Origin: Microbacterium sp. LWH7-1.2
GTDB taxonomy: Bacteria; Actinomycetota; Actinomycetes; Actinomycetales; Microbacteriaceae
Length of the DNA: 64,000 bases
NCBI RefSeq assembly: GCF_038397755.1
Contig: NZ_CP151637.1
Location: 1,736,001-1,800,000 of the forward strand
Direction: 5' to 3'
Below, piece after piece: positions 35,364-44,513 of this stretch. The notes beneath the pieces were generated by a model that saw nothing but the letters and a program-made list of their open reading frames with translations, had not been told where the DNA came from and made no database searches. The stretch's first letter is position 1. The number at the start of each line of letters is the position of its first letter. A program made the position numbers and the translations under genes.

Positions 35364-35395
35364 CGCGGCCGGGTGGAATCGTCCACCCGGCCGCG
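35364..35395 (-). terminator. Strong hairpin between bmpA and the ABC genes
   Basis: Perfect 14-bp arms (35364-35377 and 35382-35395; CGCGGCCGGGTGGA type) around a four-base loop, 20 bp after the bmpA stop. Read on the minus strand it is followed by TTCTTCC. Such a structure would let more lipoprotein mRNA than transporter mRNA accumulate. Confidence 0.7.
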
Positions 35396-35414
35396 TTTCG
35401 TGTCTCCTGCTGCC

Positions 35415-36560
35415 TTACGGCGAGCTGGGCGAGGTCACCTCGAGCTCACCCGAGATGATCTGCTCCTGCAGGGCGGCGAGCTCGTCGAGCAGGCCCTCCG
35501 GGAGCTCCGACTCGAACGAGCCGAAGCCCGACAGGCCGACGCCCTCGTTCTCGAGCGTGCCGATGTAGGTGGTGACGTCGAAGTCACCGGTCGCCGCCTC
35601 CATGGTCGCCGCGTAGACGGCCTCGTCGATGCGCTTCATGATCGAGACCAGCACCATGTCGGCGACCGAGGGGTCGGCGGCGGCGAGGTCGGAGTCGACA
35701 CCGAGCATGACGGTGCCGCTGCCCGCGTCGGTGATCGCGTCGCGCGCGCTCTGGTAGATGGGGCCTCCGACCGGGAGGATCACGTCGACGCCCTGGTCGA
35801 GGATGCCCTGCGCGGTCTGCTTGGCCGTGTCGTTCGCGGCGAAGCCACCGGTCATCGAGCCCTCTTGCGCGTCGACGTCCCAGCCGTAAGTCTCGACCGC
35901 TGCGCCCTTGTCTTCGTTGTACTTCTCGACGCCGTCGATGAAGCCGTCCATGAAGATCGTCACGGGCGGGATCGGGATGCCGCCGAAGGTGCCGACCTTG
36001 TTGACGCCGGCCTGCTCCGACCACGCGGCCGCGGCGTAGCCGCCGAGGTACGCGGCCTGGACCGTGTCGAACAGGAGGGGCTTGATGTTCGGCGCGTCCG
36101 TGGTGCCGTCGCCGGTCTCCTTGCCGTCGTCGCCCGTCGCGCCGCTGTTGTCGGCGCGGTCGTCGATGATGGCGAAGTTCACGTCGGGGTTCGCGGTCGC
36201 CGATGCGACGGTGTCGGCCGAGAGCTTGAAGCCGACCGAGACGATGAACGTGCAGCCCTCGGCGATGAGATTCTCAAGGTTCGGGGCGTAGTCGTTGGCC
36301 GAGCTGGACTCGACTTCGATGGCCTCGACGCCGAGCTCCTCCGCGGCGCGATCCATGCCCTCCTTGGCGGACTGGTTGAACGACTTGTCGTTGAAGCCGC
36401 CGTCGTCCGACACGAGGCAGGGGGTGAAGCCCTCGACGACGTCGACGGCGTCTCCCGTGGATTCCGTCTCCTCAGGGGCGGAGCCGCAGCCGGCGAGGGC
36501 GATCAGCATGCCCGCGGCGACGGTGACGCCGACGAGCTTCTTGGTGCGTGAGATGGTCAA
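35415..36560 (-). CDS. BmpA-family nucleoside-binding lipoprotein
   Basis: 381-residue substrate-binding lipoprotein of the Bmp/PnrA family that captures nucleosides outside the membrane. The signal sequence ISRTKKLVGVTVAAGMLIAL leads to the lipobox LAGC (Cys 25), followed by an acidic linker. The mature part has VSDDGGFNDKSFNQSAKEG (about 51-69) and FTFIVSVGFKL-like GCTFIVSVGFKL, IDDRADN, YLGGYAAAAWS and GTFGGIPIPPV, all typical. The TTG start at 36560 is chosen because GGAGG lies 5 bases upstream and the signal peptide begins there; a GTG at 36572 is also possible. It precedes the ABC genes. Confidence 0.9.
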   Translation of the reverse strand: MTISRTKKLVGVTVAAGMLIALAGCGSAPEETESTGDAVDVVEGFTPCLVSDDGGFNDKSFNQSAKEGMDRAAEELGVEAIEVESSSANDYAPNLENLIAEGCTFIVSVGFKLSADTVASATANPDVNFAIIDDRADNSGATGDDGKETGDGTTDAPNIKPLLFDTVQAAYLGGYAAAAWSEQAGVNKVGTFGGIPIPPVTIFMDGFIDGVEKYNEDKGAAVETYGWDVDAQEGSMTGGFAANDTAKQTAQGILDQGVDVILPVGGPIYQSARDAITDAGSGTVMLGVDSDLAAADPSVADMVLVSIMKRIDEAVYAATMEAATGDFDVTTYIGTLENEGVGLSGFGSFESELPEGLLDELAALQEQIISGELEVTSPSSP

Positions 36561-36710
36561 CTCAGCCTCCACTACGTTCCCCCCGCGTCCTTCACGGGGA
36601 CTGCACAAAGTTACCCAGTGTGACGACGCAGTTGCATGCGCGGCCGCCCCTTGGACCCGAATGGTTACAAAGACGCAATATCCCGCTCGGATGAGCAGAC
36701 GATCAGGGAA

Positions 36711-36739
36711 AACGGATGCCGCGGGCCGCAGCATCCGTT
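36711..36739. terminator. Hairpin made of an ACGGATGC inverted pair
   Basis: AACGGATGCCGCGG and CCGCAGCATCCGTT form a stem with one mismatch just after the stop of the mannose-1-phosphate guanylyltransferase gene on the minus strand. Confidence 0.6.
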
Positions 36740-37854
36740 CACAGAACCTCGCCGCGCCCGCTGAGCTTGAGGGCGTCGACGACGCCCTTCACGCGCTGCG
36801 CGTGCTCGCTCGTGGTGACCAGGAGCGCATCCTCGGTGTCGACCACGACGATGTCGCGCACGCCGATGAGGCTGATCACGCGTCGCGTCTGGCTCACGAC
36901 GATGCCGCTGGCGGCGTCGGAGAGGATGCGGGCGTTCTCGCCGAGGATGGCGAGGTCGTTCTTGCGGCCATGGGAGTTGAGCTTGGCGAGGCTCGCGAAG
37001 TCCCCCACGTCGTCCCAGTCGAAGTGCCCGGGGATGACGGCGAGGCGCCCCTTCGCGGCGGCGGGCTCCGCCACCGTGTAGTCGATCGCGATCTTCTTGA
37101 GCGTCGGCCAGACCCGGTCGACCACCGGTCCGCGCTGGTCGCGGTCGTCCCATGCCTCGGCGAGGTCCATGAGGCCCGCATAGAGATGAGGCTCGTTCTC
37201 GGCGATCTCGCCGAGCAGGACGTCGGCGCGCGCGATGAACATGCCGGCGTTCCACAGGTAGTTGCGGTCGGCGAAGTACTCCTTCGCCGTCTCGAGGTCG
37301 GGCTTCTCGACGAAGCTCTCGACGAGCGCCGCCTCCGGAGCCCCCTCGACCTTCAGCGCGTCGCTCTTCTTGATGTAGCCGAACCCGACCGACGGCTCGG
37401 ACGGCTGGATGCCGATGGTGCAGATGTAGCCCTCGCGGGCGGTCGCGACGGCCTGGTTCACCGCCCACTCGAACAGCTGCGGCACGCGGATGACGTGGTC
37501 GGCGGCGAACGAGCCGATGATCACGTCCGGCTCGCGGCGCGAGAGGATCGCGGCGGCGAGGCCGATCGCCGCCGTCGAATCGCGGGGCTCGGACTCGAGG
37601 AACACGTTGCTGTCGGCGATGCCGGGCAGCTCCTTCTCCACCGCAGCCCTGTGCGCGCGGCCTGTCACGACCGCGATGCGGTCGGCGCCGGCGAGAGGCT
37701 CGAGCCGGTTCCAGGTGTCACGCAGCAGCGTGTTGCCCGAGCCGGTGAGATCGTGCAGGAACTTCGGTGCGTCGGCGCGCGACAGCGGCCACAGCCGGCT
37801 GCCGATGCCGCCGGCGGGGATCACGGCGTAGAAGTCGTCGATGGGTCCGGACAT
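36739..37854 (-). CDS. manC: Mannose-1-phosphate guanylyltransferase
   Basis: 371-residue nucleotidyltransferase making GDP-mannose from GTP and mannose-1-phosphate. The pyrophosphorylase signature IPAGGIGSRLWPLSRADAPK (about 12-31) is followed by ESEPRDSTAAIGLAAAIL (about 87-104), SFAADHVI (about 114-121), FVEKPDLETAKEYF (about 177-190) and NAGMFIARADVLL (about 198-210). It has the short single-domain form without the isomerase domain of AlgA-type proteins. With the phospho-sugar mutase at 9576 it could supply GDP-mannose for glycans. It stands alone on its strand. Confidence 0.92.
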   Translation of the reverse strand: MSGPIDDFYAVIPAGGIGSRLWPLSRADAPKFLHDLTGSGNTLLRDTWNRLEPLAGADRIAVVTGRAHRAAVEKELPGIADSNVFLESEPRDSTAAIGLAAAILSRREPDVIIGSFAADHVIRVPQLFEWAVNQAVATAREGYICTIGIQPSEPSVGFGYIKKSDALKVEGAPEAALVESFVEKPDLETAKEYFADRNYLWNAGMFIARADVLLGEIAENEPHLYAGLMDLAEAWDDRDQRGPVVDRVWPTLKKIAIDYTVAEPAAAKGRLAVIPGHFDWDDVGDFASLAKLNSHGRKNDLAILGENARILSDAASGIVVSQTRRVISLIGVRDIVVVDTEDALLVTTSEHAQRVKGVVDALKLSGRGEVL

Positions 37855-37912
37855 GGCACCAGGTTATCGGGCGGGATTTCGAAGGGATGGCGAACATGTG
37901 GCCGGGACGTGA

Positions 37913-37945
37913 CGACGGCGGCGAGCCTTCGGCCCGCCGCCGTCG
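37913..37945 (-). terminator. Hairpin terminator after the xylanase gene
   Basis: CGACGGCGGC (37913-37922) pairs with GCCGCCGTCG (37936-37945), with a C(TTCG)G loop inside, 10 bp after the xylanase stop. Confidence 0.6.
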
Positions 37946-37954
37946 CGGTCGCGC

Positions 37955-39118
37955 TCAGCCCCGTCGCGGCGAGGTGCCCGGTGTCGCGTCGCGCAGCGAC
38001 TCGAGCATGGCGTCGAAGGCGGGCTTGGGCGAGAAGTCGTCTTCGAAGATCGTCGCCCACCCCTCGCCGGGGAAGACGTCCGGAACCCACGAGTTCGCAT
38101 CCGGGAAGCCCCACACGGTGAAGGAGGAGCAGGCGGGCACGTTGAGGCACGCCTCGAGCATCGCGTCGTAGCGTTCTGCCTGCACGGCGACCTGCTCGGG
38201 CGTCGGTCCCGTCTCGCCCGGCTGCAGCGGGATGCGCACGTCCGCCTCCGTCACCGCCACCTTCAGTCCCAGTGCGGCGAAGCGCTCGAAGTTCGCCTGG
38301 ATGGAGGTGTCGAAGCCGTAGAGCAGGCTGAGATGGCCCTGCGCACCGAATCCCCCGAGGGGAACGCCGTCGGCGAGCATGCGCTGCGCCAGCTCGTAGT
38401 ACGCATCCGTCTTCTGGTTGATCCCCTCCGCGTTGTAGTCGTTCAGGAACAGGGTCGCGTCGGGGTCGGCCTCGTGCGCCCACCGGAAGGCGTCCTCGAG
38501 GAGTGCGACCGGGTCGGCGGCGCAGGCCTTCAGGAAGGGATTGGCCTCGGTGCGCAGCCGAACGCCGCCAGCGTCCCACGTGTCCTGGAAGATCTCGTTC
38601 GCGACATCCCACTCGTAGATCTGGCCCTTGAAATGACCGACGACGGTGCGGATGTGGTCCTCGAGAACGGCGCGCGCCTCGTCGCACGTCCACGTCTGGC
38701 TCGCGTCGCGCACCCACGCCGGGTTCTGGCTGTGCCAGAGCAGGGTGTGGCCGCGGACCTGCTGGTGATTCGCCTCGGCGAAGGCGACCAGCGCGTCGGC
38801 GGACGAGAAGTCGTAGACGCCGGGAGCGGGGTGGACGGCGTCCCACTTCATGTCGTTCTCGGGCGTCACGGACGAGAACTGGGCGCCCAGCACCCGCTGC
38901 AGCTCGGTGGGCGACGCGGGGTCGTAGGCGAGGAGGTCCCGCTCACCCCAGACGGCGCTGCCGATGGCGAGGTCGCGCGGGGCCTGATTTCTCAGGGCGT
39001 CCTTGTCGGCGTTGCTGAATCCCGGGGGCGCGGCGTTCGCCGCGGTGGCGGCGCAGAGCGGCAGAACCAGGGCTGCGGCGGCCGTGGCCACCAAGAGCGA
39101 TCGGATCGATCGGCGCAT
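37955..39118 (-). CDS. Secreted endo-1,4-beta-xylanase, GH10
   Basis: 387-residue extracellular glycoside hydrolase cutting xylan. A Sec signal peptide (MRRSIRSLLVATAAAALVLP, cleavage near AANAA-PP, residue 30) is followed by one GH10 barrel. The acid/base Glu 175 stands in YEWDVANEIF and the nucleophile Glu 291 in VAVTEADVRIP. Other marks are TPENDMKWDAVHP (about 85-97), RGHTLLWHSQNPAW (about 122-135) and FTVWGFPD (about 339). No carbohydrate-binding module is present, so it is the short form. It is monocistronic; possible regulatory dyads lie upstream. Confidence 0.93.
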   Translation of the reverse strand: MRRSIRSLLVATAAAALVLPLCAATAANAAPPGFSNADKDALRNQAPRDLAIGSAVWGERDLLAYDPASPTELQRVLGAQFSSVTPENDMKWDAVHPAPGVYDFSSADALVAFAEANHQQVRGHTLLWHSQNPAWVRDASQTWTCDEARAVLEDHIRTVVGHFKGQIYEWDVANEIFQDTWDAGGVRLRTEANPFLKACAADPVALLEDAFRWAHEADPDATLFLNDYNAEGINQKTDAYYELAQRMLADGVPLGGFGAQGHLSLLYGFDTSIQANFERFAALGLKVAVTEADVRIPLQPGETGPTPEQVAVQAERYDAMLEACLNVPACSSFTVWGFPDANSWVPDVFPGEGWATIFEDDFSPKPAFDAMLESLRDATPGTSPRRG

Positions 39119-39526
39119 GGAGTACTCCTGACATCATCGTCGTCGTGCATATGCCGCCCATCGGCGGTACATATGTTTCTTTGCCCAACAAAAGCTAGGC
39201 GCGTGAGTCGACGCGGGCAAAGAGTTTCGAGGGGTTTTCCACGATCCGCGCATGCCGGCGAGGGCGGCGGTCACCGAGAGCCTTCGGGTTCCGCCGCGAC
39301 GCCGCACGAACCGCAAGAACGTCGGTTCTTTTCAGACGCGAAGATCCCTCCGGATGGAGGGATCGTAAGGGTGGCCTTCGTCGCCTGCCCGCGAAATGCG
39401 GGAATAGGATGGACGCAGCGCCCGCGTGACGCCGACGGCCCGAAGCCACGATGACGGGCCCTCTTCGGGGGCCGTCCTCGCAGTCCGAGGCCAGCCCCAT
39501 CGTGTTTCGATCCAAGGAGGACGGAC
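39119..39526. other. 408-bp intergenic region between xylanase and sdhC
   Basis: No gene is supported here. Near the xylanase start it holds a dyad CATATGCCGCC...GGCGG.TA.CATATG (39148-39175) and an inverted pair CTTTGCCC (39179-39186) / GGGCAAAG (39215-39222), likely control sites for the xylanase gene. Toward sdhC a TAGGAT box (39405-39410) could be a -10, and AAGGAGG (39513-39519) is the sdhC ribosome-binding site. Confidence 0.5.
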
Positions 39527-39958
39527 GTGTCTGCACCAGCACGCGTCACACCGTCGGTATCCGAGACCACCTCCCGAGTTCCCCGCGGCACGCTGTACCG
39601 CGGGAACGAAGGCATGTGGTCGTGGGTGCTGCACCGCATCACCGGCGTCGCCATCTTCTTCTTCCTGCTCGTCCACATCCTCGACACAGCACTCATCCGG
39701 GTGTCGCCCGAGGCGTACGACGCAGTGATCGGCACGTACAAGAACCCGGTCATGGCCCTGGGAGAGGTCGCCCTGGTCGGCGCCATCGCGTACCACGCGT
39801 ACAACGGCCTGCGCATCATCCTGGTCGACATGTGGTCGTGGGCTACTCGCCACCAGCGCCAGCTGTGGTGGGGTGTGCTCGGGCTGTGGGTGGTGACGAT
39901 GCTCGGCTTCGTCCCGCGTCACCTCATGCTCGCCTTCGCTCCGGGAGGGGGCCACTGA
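39527..39958 (+). CDS. sdhC: Succinate dehydrogenase cytochrome b subunit
   Basis: 143-residue membrane subunit of complex II that helps hold heme b and the quinone site. Three hydrophobic helices (about 36-58, 75-100, 112-132). [21 protein letters not shown] (His about 36 and 50) is the SdhC signature and [15 protein letters not shown] carries the likely heme-ligand His. The GTG at 39527 is preceded by AAGGAGG at ideal spacing. The stop overlaps the sdhD start (TGATG). Confidence 0.92.
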   Translation: MSAPARVTPSVSETTSRVPRGTLYRGNEGMWSWVLHRITGVAIFFFLLVHILDTALIRVSPEAYDAVIGTYKNPVMALGEVALVGAIAYHAYNGLRIILVDMWSWATRHQRQLWWGVLGLWVVTMLGFVPRHLMLAFAPGGGH

Positions 39959-40407
39959 TGACCGCCATCGCCGATCCGCGCGCACCGCGCGCCGCCGTCC
40001 GCCGCCGGGGCGCCAACCTCGAGAAGTGGGGCTGGGTCTACATGCGCGCCTCGGGCGTGCTCCTCGTGGTCCTCATCTTCGGGCACCTCTTCGTGAACCT
40101 GATGGTCGGCGAAGGCATCCACGGCATCGACTTCGCGTTCGTCGCCGGCAAGTACGCCACGCCGTTCTGGCAGTGGTGGGACGTGCTGATGCTGTGGCTC
40201 GCGCTGATTCACGGCGCGAACGGCATGCGCACCATCGTCAACGACTACGTGACGCACGCCGGCACGCGCCGTGTGCTGGTCTGGGCGCTCGGCCTCGCTG
40301 CCGCGTTCCTGATCGTGCTCGGCACGCTGGTCGTGTTCACGTTCGATCCGTGCATCGGCTTCGACCGCGACACCGCGTCCGACGTCATCATCGGAATCTG
40401 CGCCTAA
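39958..40407 (+). CDS. sdhD: Succinate dehydrogenase membrane anchor subunit
   Basis: 149-residue second membrane anchor of complex II. Three helices lie at about 30-50, 70-92 and 108-130. [11 protein letters not shown] contains a likely heme-ligand His and [17 protein letters not shown] is typical of actinobacterial SdhD. The start overlaps sdhC by TGATG; sdhA follows after 44 bp. Confidence 0.9.
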   Translation: MTAIADPRAPRAAVRRRGANLEKWGWVYMRASGVLLVVLIFGHLFVNLMVGEGIHGIDFAFVAGKYATPFWQWWDVLMLWLALIHGANGMRTIVNDYVTHAGTRRVLVWALGLAAAFLIVLGTLVVFTFDPCIGFDRDTASDVIIGICA

Positions 40408-40451
40408 GCGTTCGGGCGACCCCCGAGCATCGACCATCGAAAGCACACAGC

Positions 40452-42275
40452 GTGAGCACTGAGACCACCGCCAGCTACGTCAAGGACGGCGTCCACTACC
40501 ACCAGTTCGACATCGTCATCGTGGGCGCCGGCGGCGCCGGCATGCGCGCCGCCATCGAGGCGGGCCCCGGGGCGAAGACAGCCGTCATCTCGAAGCTGTA
40601 CCCCACCCGTTCGCACACCGGCGCGGCGCAGGGCGGCATGGCGGCGGCCCTCGCCAACGTCGAAGAGGACTCGTGGGAGTGGCACACCTTCGACACCGTC
40701 AAGGGCGGCGACTACCTCGTCGACCAGGACGCGGCCGAGATCCTCGCCAAGGAGGCCATCGACGCGGTCATCGACCTCGAGAACATGGGCCTGCCGTTCA
40801 ACCGCACACCCGAGGGCAAGATCGACCAGCGCCGCTTCGGCGGTCACACGGCCGACCACGGCAAGACGCCCGTGCGCCGTGCCTGCTACGCCGCTGACCG
40901 CACCGGCCACATGATCCTGCAGACGCTGTTCCAGAACTGCGTCAAGCTCGGCATCAACTTCTTCAACGAGTTCTACGTGCTCGACCTGATCACCGTCGGC
41001 GACGGGAAAGACAAGCAGATCGCGGGCGTCGTCGCCTACGAGCTCGCCACGGGCGACCTGCACGTCTTCCAGTCGAAGGCCGTCATCTTCGCGACGGGCG
41101 GCTTCGGCAAGATCTTCAAGACGACCTCGAACGCACACACGCTCACCGGTGACGGCGTCGGCATCATCTGGCGCAAGGGCCTCCCGCTGGAGGACATGGA
41201 GTTCTTCCAGTTCCACCCGACCGGCCTCGCCGGGCTCGGCATCCTCCTCACCGAAGGCGCCCGCGGTGAGGGCGCGATCCTGCGCAACGTGAGCGGCGAG
41301 CGGTTCATGGAGCGCTACGCGCCGACCATCAAGGACCTCGCTCCCCGAGACATCGTCAGCCGTTGCATGGTGCAGGAGGTCGCGGAGGGCCGCGGCGCCG
41401 GTCCGCACCGCGACTACGTGCTTCTGGACTGCACCCACCTGGGTGCCGAGGTGCTCGAGACGAAGCTCCCCGACATCACCGAGTTCGCCCGCACGTACCT
41501 GGGCGTCGACCCGGTCGTCGAGCCGGTGCCCGTCATGCCGACCGCGCACTACGCGATGGGCGGCATCCCGACCAACAACGACGCGCAGGTGCTGAGCGAC
41601 AACACGACGGTCGTCCCCGGGCTGTATGCCGCCGGTGAATGCGCGTGCGTCTCGGTGCACGGCTCGAACCGCCTCGGCACGAACTCGCTGCTCGACATCA
41701 ACGTCTTCGGCAAGCGCGCCGGCCGCAACGCGGTCGCATACGTCCAGACCGCCGAGTTCGTGCCGCTCCCCGAGGACCCCGCGGCCGAGGTGCGCAACCT
41801 CATCGAGGGCCTCCGCAACAACCAGGGGACCGAGCGCATCGCCGTCCTTCGCAAGACGCTGCAGGACGAGATGGACCGCAAGGCCCAGGTGTTCCGCACC
41901 GACGAGTCGCTGAGCGAGGTGCTCCTCACGATCGAGGAGCTGCGCGAGCGGTACAAGAACGTCCACGTCGACGACAAGGGCAAGCGGTTCAACACCGACC
42001 TGCTCGAGGCCGTCGAGCTCGGCTTCCTCCTCGACATCGCCGAGGTCGTCGTCGTCACCGCGAAGAACCGCCAGGAGAGCCGCGGCGGCCACATGCGCGA
42101 CGACTTCCCGAAGCGCGACGACGACAACTACATGCAGCACACCATGGCGTACCTGTCGGGCGACCCGCACTCGTCGAACGCCGAGGACCACATCCGCCTC
42201 GGCTGGAAGCCGGTCGTCTTCACGAAGAACGAAAAGGGCGAGTTGAACTACCCGCCGATGGAGAGGAAGTACTGA
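40452..42275 (+). CDS. sdhA: Succinate dehydrogenase flavoprotein subunit
   Basis: 607-residue catalytic subunit oxidising succinate to fumarate with covalently bound FAD. FAD binding: [20 protein letters not shown] (about 19-38). The FAD-attachment histidine lies in [17 protein letters not shown] (about 50-66). Substrate residues appear in [20 protein letters not shown] (about 255-274) and the catalytic Arg region in [29 protein letters not shown] (about 367-377) and [16 protein letters not shown] (about 410-425) are conserved. GTG start. The stop overlaps the sdhB ATG. Confidence 0.96.
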   Translation: MSTETTASYVKDGVHYHQFDIVIVGAGGAGMRAAIEAGPGAKTAVISKLYPTRSHTGAAQGGMAAALANVEEDSWEWHTFDTVKGGDYLVDQDAAEILAKEAIDAVIDLENMGLPFNRTPEGKIDQRRFGGHTADHGKTPVRRACYAADRTGHMILQTLFQNCVKLGINFFNEFYVLDLITVGDGKDKQIAGVVAYELATGDLHVFQSKAVIFATGGFGKIFKTTSNAHTLTGDGVGIIWRKGLPLEDMEFFQFHPTGLAGLGILLTEGARGEGAILRNVSGERFMERYAPTIKDLAPRDIVSRCMVQEVAEGRGAGPHRDYVLLDCTHLGAEVLETKLPDITEFARTYLGVDPVVEPVPVMPTAHYAMGGIPTNNDAQVLSDNTTVVPGLYAAGECACVSVHGSNRLGTNSLLDINVFGKRAGRNAVAYVQTAEFVPLPEDPAAEVRNLIEGLRNNQGTERIAVLRKTLQDEMDRKAQVFRTDESLSEVLLTIEELRERYKNVHVDDKGKRFNTDLLEAVELGFLLDIAEVVVVTAKNRQESRGGHMRDDFPKRDDDNYMQHTMAYLSGDPHSSNAEDHIRLGWKPVVFTKNEKGELNYPPMERKY

Positions 42276-43075
42276 TGGCGACCTCGGTCACCGACGTCAT
42301 CGAGCGCACCGACGCCGACGCTCCCGCGAAGGCCGAGGAGGCCGCGAACGACACCGGCATCCAGTCGTTCCTCGTCACGTTCATCATCCGGCGCTTCGAC
42401 CCCGAGGTCGACGAGGAGCCGCGCTGGGTCGACTACGACGTCGAGCTCTATTCGACGGACCGCGTGCTCGACGCCCTGCACAAGATCAAGTGGGAGGTCG
42501 ACGGCTCGCTGACGTTCCGTCGCTCGTGCGCGCACGGCATCTGCGGCTCCGACGCGATGCGCATCAACGGCCGCAACCGGCTCGCGTGCAAGACGCTCAT
42601 CAAGGACCTGGACATCTCGCAGCCGATCTACGTCGAGGCGATCAAGGGCCTGCCGCTCGAGAAGGACCTCGTCGTCGACATGGAGCCCTTCTTCGCGTCG
42701 TACCGCGAGGTGCAGCCGTTCCTCATCGCGAACTCGACGCCCGAGAAGGGCAAGGAGCGCATCCAGTCGATCGTCGACCGCGAGATCTTCGACGACACGA
42801 CCAAGTGCATCCTCTGCGCCGCGTGCACGTCGTCGTGCCCGGTCTTCTGGACCGACGGCCAGTACTTCGGCCCGGCCGCGATCGTGAACGCGCACCGGTT
42901 CATCTTCGACTCGCGCGACGACGCGGGCGACGTGCGCCTCGACATCCTCAACGACAAGGAAGGCGTGTGGCGCTGCCGCACCACCTTCAACTGCACCGAG
43001 GCGTGCCCCCGCGGCATCGAGGTCACCAAGGCGATCGCCGAGGTCAAGCAGGCGGTCCTGCGCGGGCGTTCGTAA
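42275..43075 (+). CDS. sdhB: Succinate dehydrogenase iron-sulfur subunit
   Basis: 266-residue electron-transfer subunit with three Fe-S clusters. The 2Fe-2S ligands are in RRSCAHGICGSDAMRINGRN (about 82-101) with a further Cys in RLACKTL. The C-terminal ferredoxin-like part has CILCAACTSSCPVFW (about 176-190) and CRTTFNCTEACPRGIEV (about 234-250). It passes electrons from the flavoprotein to quinone at the SdhC/D anchor. Last gene of sdhCDAB, followed by a very strong hairpin. Confidence 0.96.
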   Translation: MATSVTDVIERTDADAPAKAEEAANDTGIQSFLVTFIIRRFDPEVDEEPRWVDYDVELYSTDRVLDALHKIKWEVDGSLTFRRSCAHGICGSDAMRINGRNRLACKTLIKDLDISQPIYVEAIKGLPLEKDLVVDMEPFFASYREVQPFLIANSTPEKGKERIQSIVDREIFDDTTKCILCAACTSSCPVFWTDGQYFGPAAIVNAHRFIFDSRDDAGDVRLDILNDKEGVWRCRTTFNCTEACPRGIEVTKAIAEVKQAVLRGRS

Positions 43076-43090
43076 CCCCGGTCCTCTTTT

Positions 43091-43135
43091 GACAGACGGA
43101 TGCCGCATCGCTGGGCGATGCGGCATCCGTCTGTC
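43091..43135. terminator. Perfect 21-bp-arm terminator hairpin containing ACGGATGC pair
   Basis: Arms 43091-43111 and 43115-43135 are perfectly complementary around a 3-base loop and include ACGGATGCCGCATC. It follows sdhB by 15 bp and also precedes the BrkB-like gene promoter. Confidence 0.85.
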
Positions 43136-43137
43136 GC

Positions 43138-43143
43138 TACTCT
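43138..43143 (+). promoter_or_regulatory. Likely leaderless -10 element for the BrkB-like gene
   Basis: TACTCT ends 6 bp before the GTG at 43150, right behind the sdh terminator. Confidence 0.55.
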
Positions 43144-43149
43144 GAAAAC

Positions 43150-44472
43150 GTGACGCACACTCCCCCGCCCGACGCCCGCGCGGCGGCGGACGCCGCGCAG
43201 CGTGAGGAGGAGTCGCTCCGCGAGCGCTGGGAGGCGACGGAGCACAGCCTGCGCCAACGATTCGATGCGCCGATCAGCCGTGCCACGCGACTCACCGAGG
43301 CCACGATGGCGTGGTTCCCGGTACGCGTGTGGCGGCATTTCCTCATCGAGAACGGGTTCCTCCTCGCGGCGGGCGTCAGCTACGTCGCACTCTTCGCGTG
43401 CTTCGCCGCGATCTACCTCGTCTTCGCGATCGCCGGCATCTGGCTGGGCGGCAGCCCCGAGGCGGTCCAGGCGCTCATCGACCTGATCAACGTCTACATC
43501 CCTGGTCTCATCGCCGATTCCGGCGGCATCGCCACGCCTGAGCAGGTGCAGGAGATCGCATCGCGGAACTCGGGCGTGCTCGGCTGGACGGGCCTCATCG
43601 CGCTCGGCGCCCTCATCTGGACCGCGATCGACTGGGTCACCTACTCGCGGCGCGCCGTGCGCGAGCTCTTCGCCATCCCCCCGGACCGACGCAGCTATTT
43701 CCTCCTCAAGGCCCGCGACTTCGTCGCGGCGCTGATCTTCGGCGCGGCGCTCATCCTCGGCGCGGCGCTCAGCACGGTCGGCACGTACGCCGTCGAGTGG
43801 ATCTTGTCGCTCCTCGGGTGGAAAGACACCAGCGTCCTCACCGACATCAGTGTGAGCATCGGCTCGCTGCTCATCGGCTTCGCGGTGACCTCGACCGCGC
43901 TGGTCGGCCTCTTCCGCTTCCTCACGGGAACGAAGCTGCCGTGGCGGCGGATCTGGCCGGGCGCGATGCTCGGCGGCCTGGGCATCTCGGTGCTGCAGCT
44001 CGGTGCGGGCCTGCTCCTCAGTTACACGCCCTCGAACCCCCTGCTCGCGACTTTCGCCATCTTCATCGGGATGCTGCTGTGGTTCCGGCTGCTCGGGATC
44101 GTCATGCTGGTCGCCGCCGCGTGGATCGCCGTGGGGGCCAAGGACCACGACGTCGTGATGCTGCCGCCGACCGAGGCCGAGCGCGTCGCCGCCGAGCACG
44201 CGGCGCTGCTGGTCGCCGCGCGCGTCCGCCTGCGGACCGCTCAGGACGCACGGGACCAGGCGCCCTGGTACCGCGCGTGGATCGCCGACCGGGCGGTACG
44301 CGACGCCGAGGAGGAGCTGCGGCAAGTCGAGGCCGCGACGCCCGCCGTGCCGCAGCATCCGTCCCGTGTCGATGCGCCGCCGACCGCTCCGTCGCCGAAC
44401 GGCAAGCCAGGCAGGTCCGAGAAGAGGAAGAAGGCGTCGAAGGGGAACGGTAGGCCGCCCGCTGGGCCCTGA
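43150..44472 (+). CDS. YihY/BrkB-family membrane protein
   Basis: 440-residue inner-membrane protein of the YihY/BrkB family, whose molecular role is unsettled despite old names such as RNase BN. Six hydrophobic helices lie at about 70-98, 138-160, 185-205, 230-260, 275-300 and 303-330. Typical segments are VWRHFLIENGFLLAAGVSYVALFA (first part), LLWFRLLGIVMLVAAAWIAVG and the polar loop with WTAIDWVTYSRRAVRELF. The long charged C-terminal tail (about 340-440) ends with Lys/Arg/Pro-rich sequence. The same family lies beside trpS in M. tuberculosis. GTG start. Confidence 0.87.
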   Translation: MTHTPPPDARAAADAAQREEESLRERWEATEHSLRQRFDAPISRATRLTEATMAWFPVRVWRHFLIENGFLLAAGVSYVALFACFAAIYLVFAIAGIWLGGSPEAVQALIDLINVYIPGLIADSGGIATPEQVQEIASRNSGVLGWTGLIALGALIWTAIDWVTYSRRAVRELFAIPPDRRSYFLLKARDFVAALIFGAALILGAALSTVGTYAVEWILSLLGWKDTSVLTDISVSIGSLLIGFAVTSTALVGLFRFLTGTKLPWRRIWPGAMLGGLGISVLQLGAGLLLSYTPSNPLLATFAIFIGMLLWFRLLGIVMLVAAAWIAVGAKDHDVVMLPPTEAERVAAEHAALLVAARVRLRTAQDARDQAPWYRAWIADRAVRDAEEELRQVEAATPAVPQHPSRVDAPPTAPSPNGKPGRSEKRKKASKGNGRPPAGP

Positions 44473-44500
44473 TGTGCGCGGCGGTGTCGGTGGCCACGGA

Positions 44501-44506
44501 TAGTCT
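44501..44506 (+). promoter_or_regulatory. Likely leaderless -10 element for the exonuclease III gene
   Basis: TAGTCT ends 7 bp before the GTG at 44514 and supports that start over the upstream ATG at 44472. Confidence 0.5.
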
Positions 44507-44513
44507 TGCCGTC

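Noticed and set aside
36712..36738. ACGGATGC pair as promoter of the BmpA gene
   Set aside because: It is on the far side of the stop of manC and more than 140 bp from the BmpA start, and it fits the hairpin-after-stop pattern seen elsewhere.
36295..38121. Long plus-strand frames opposite manC and the xylanase
   Set aside because: Shadows of clearly identified minus-strand genes with catalytic motifs.
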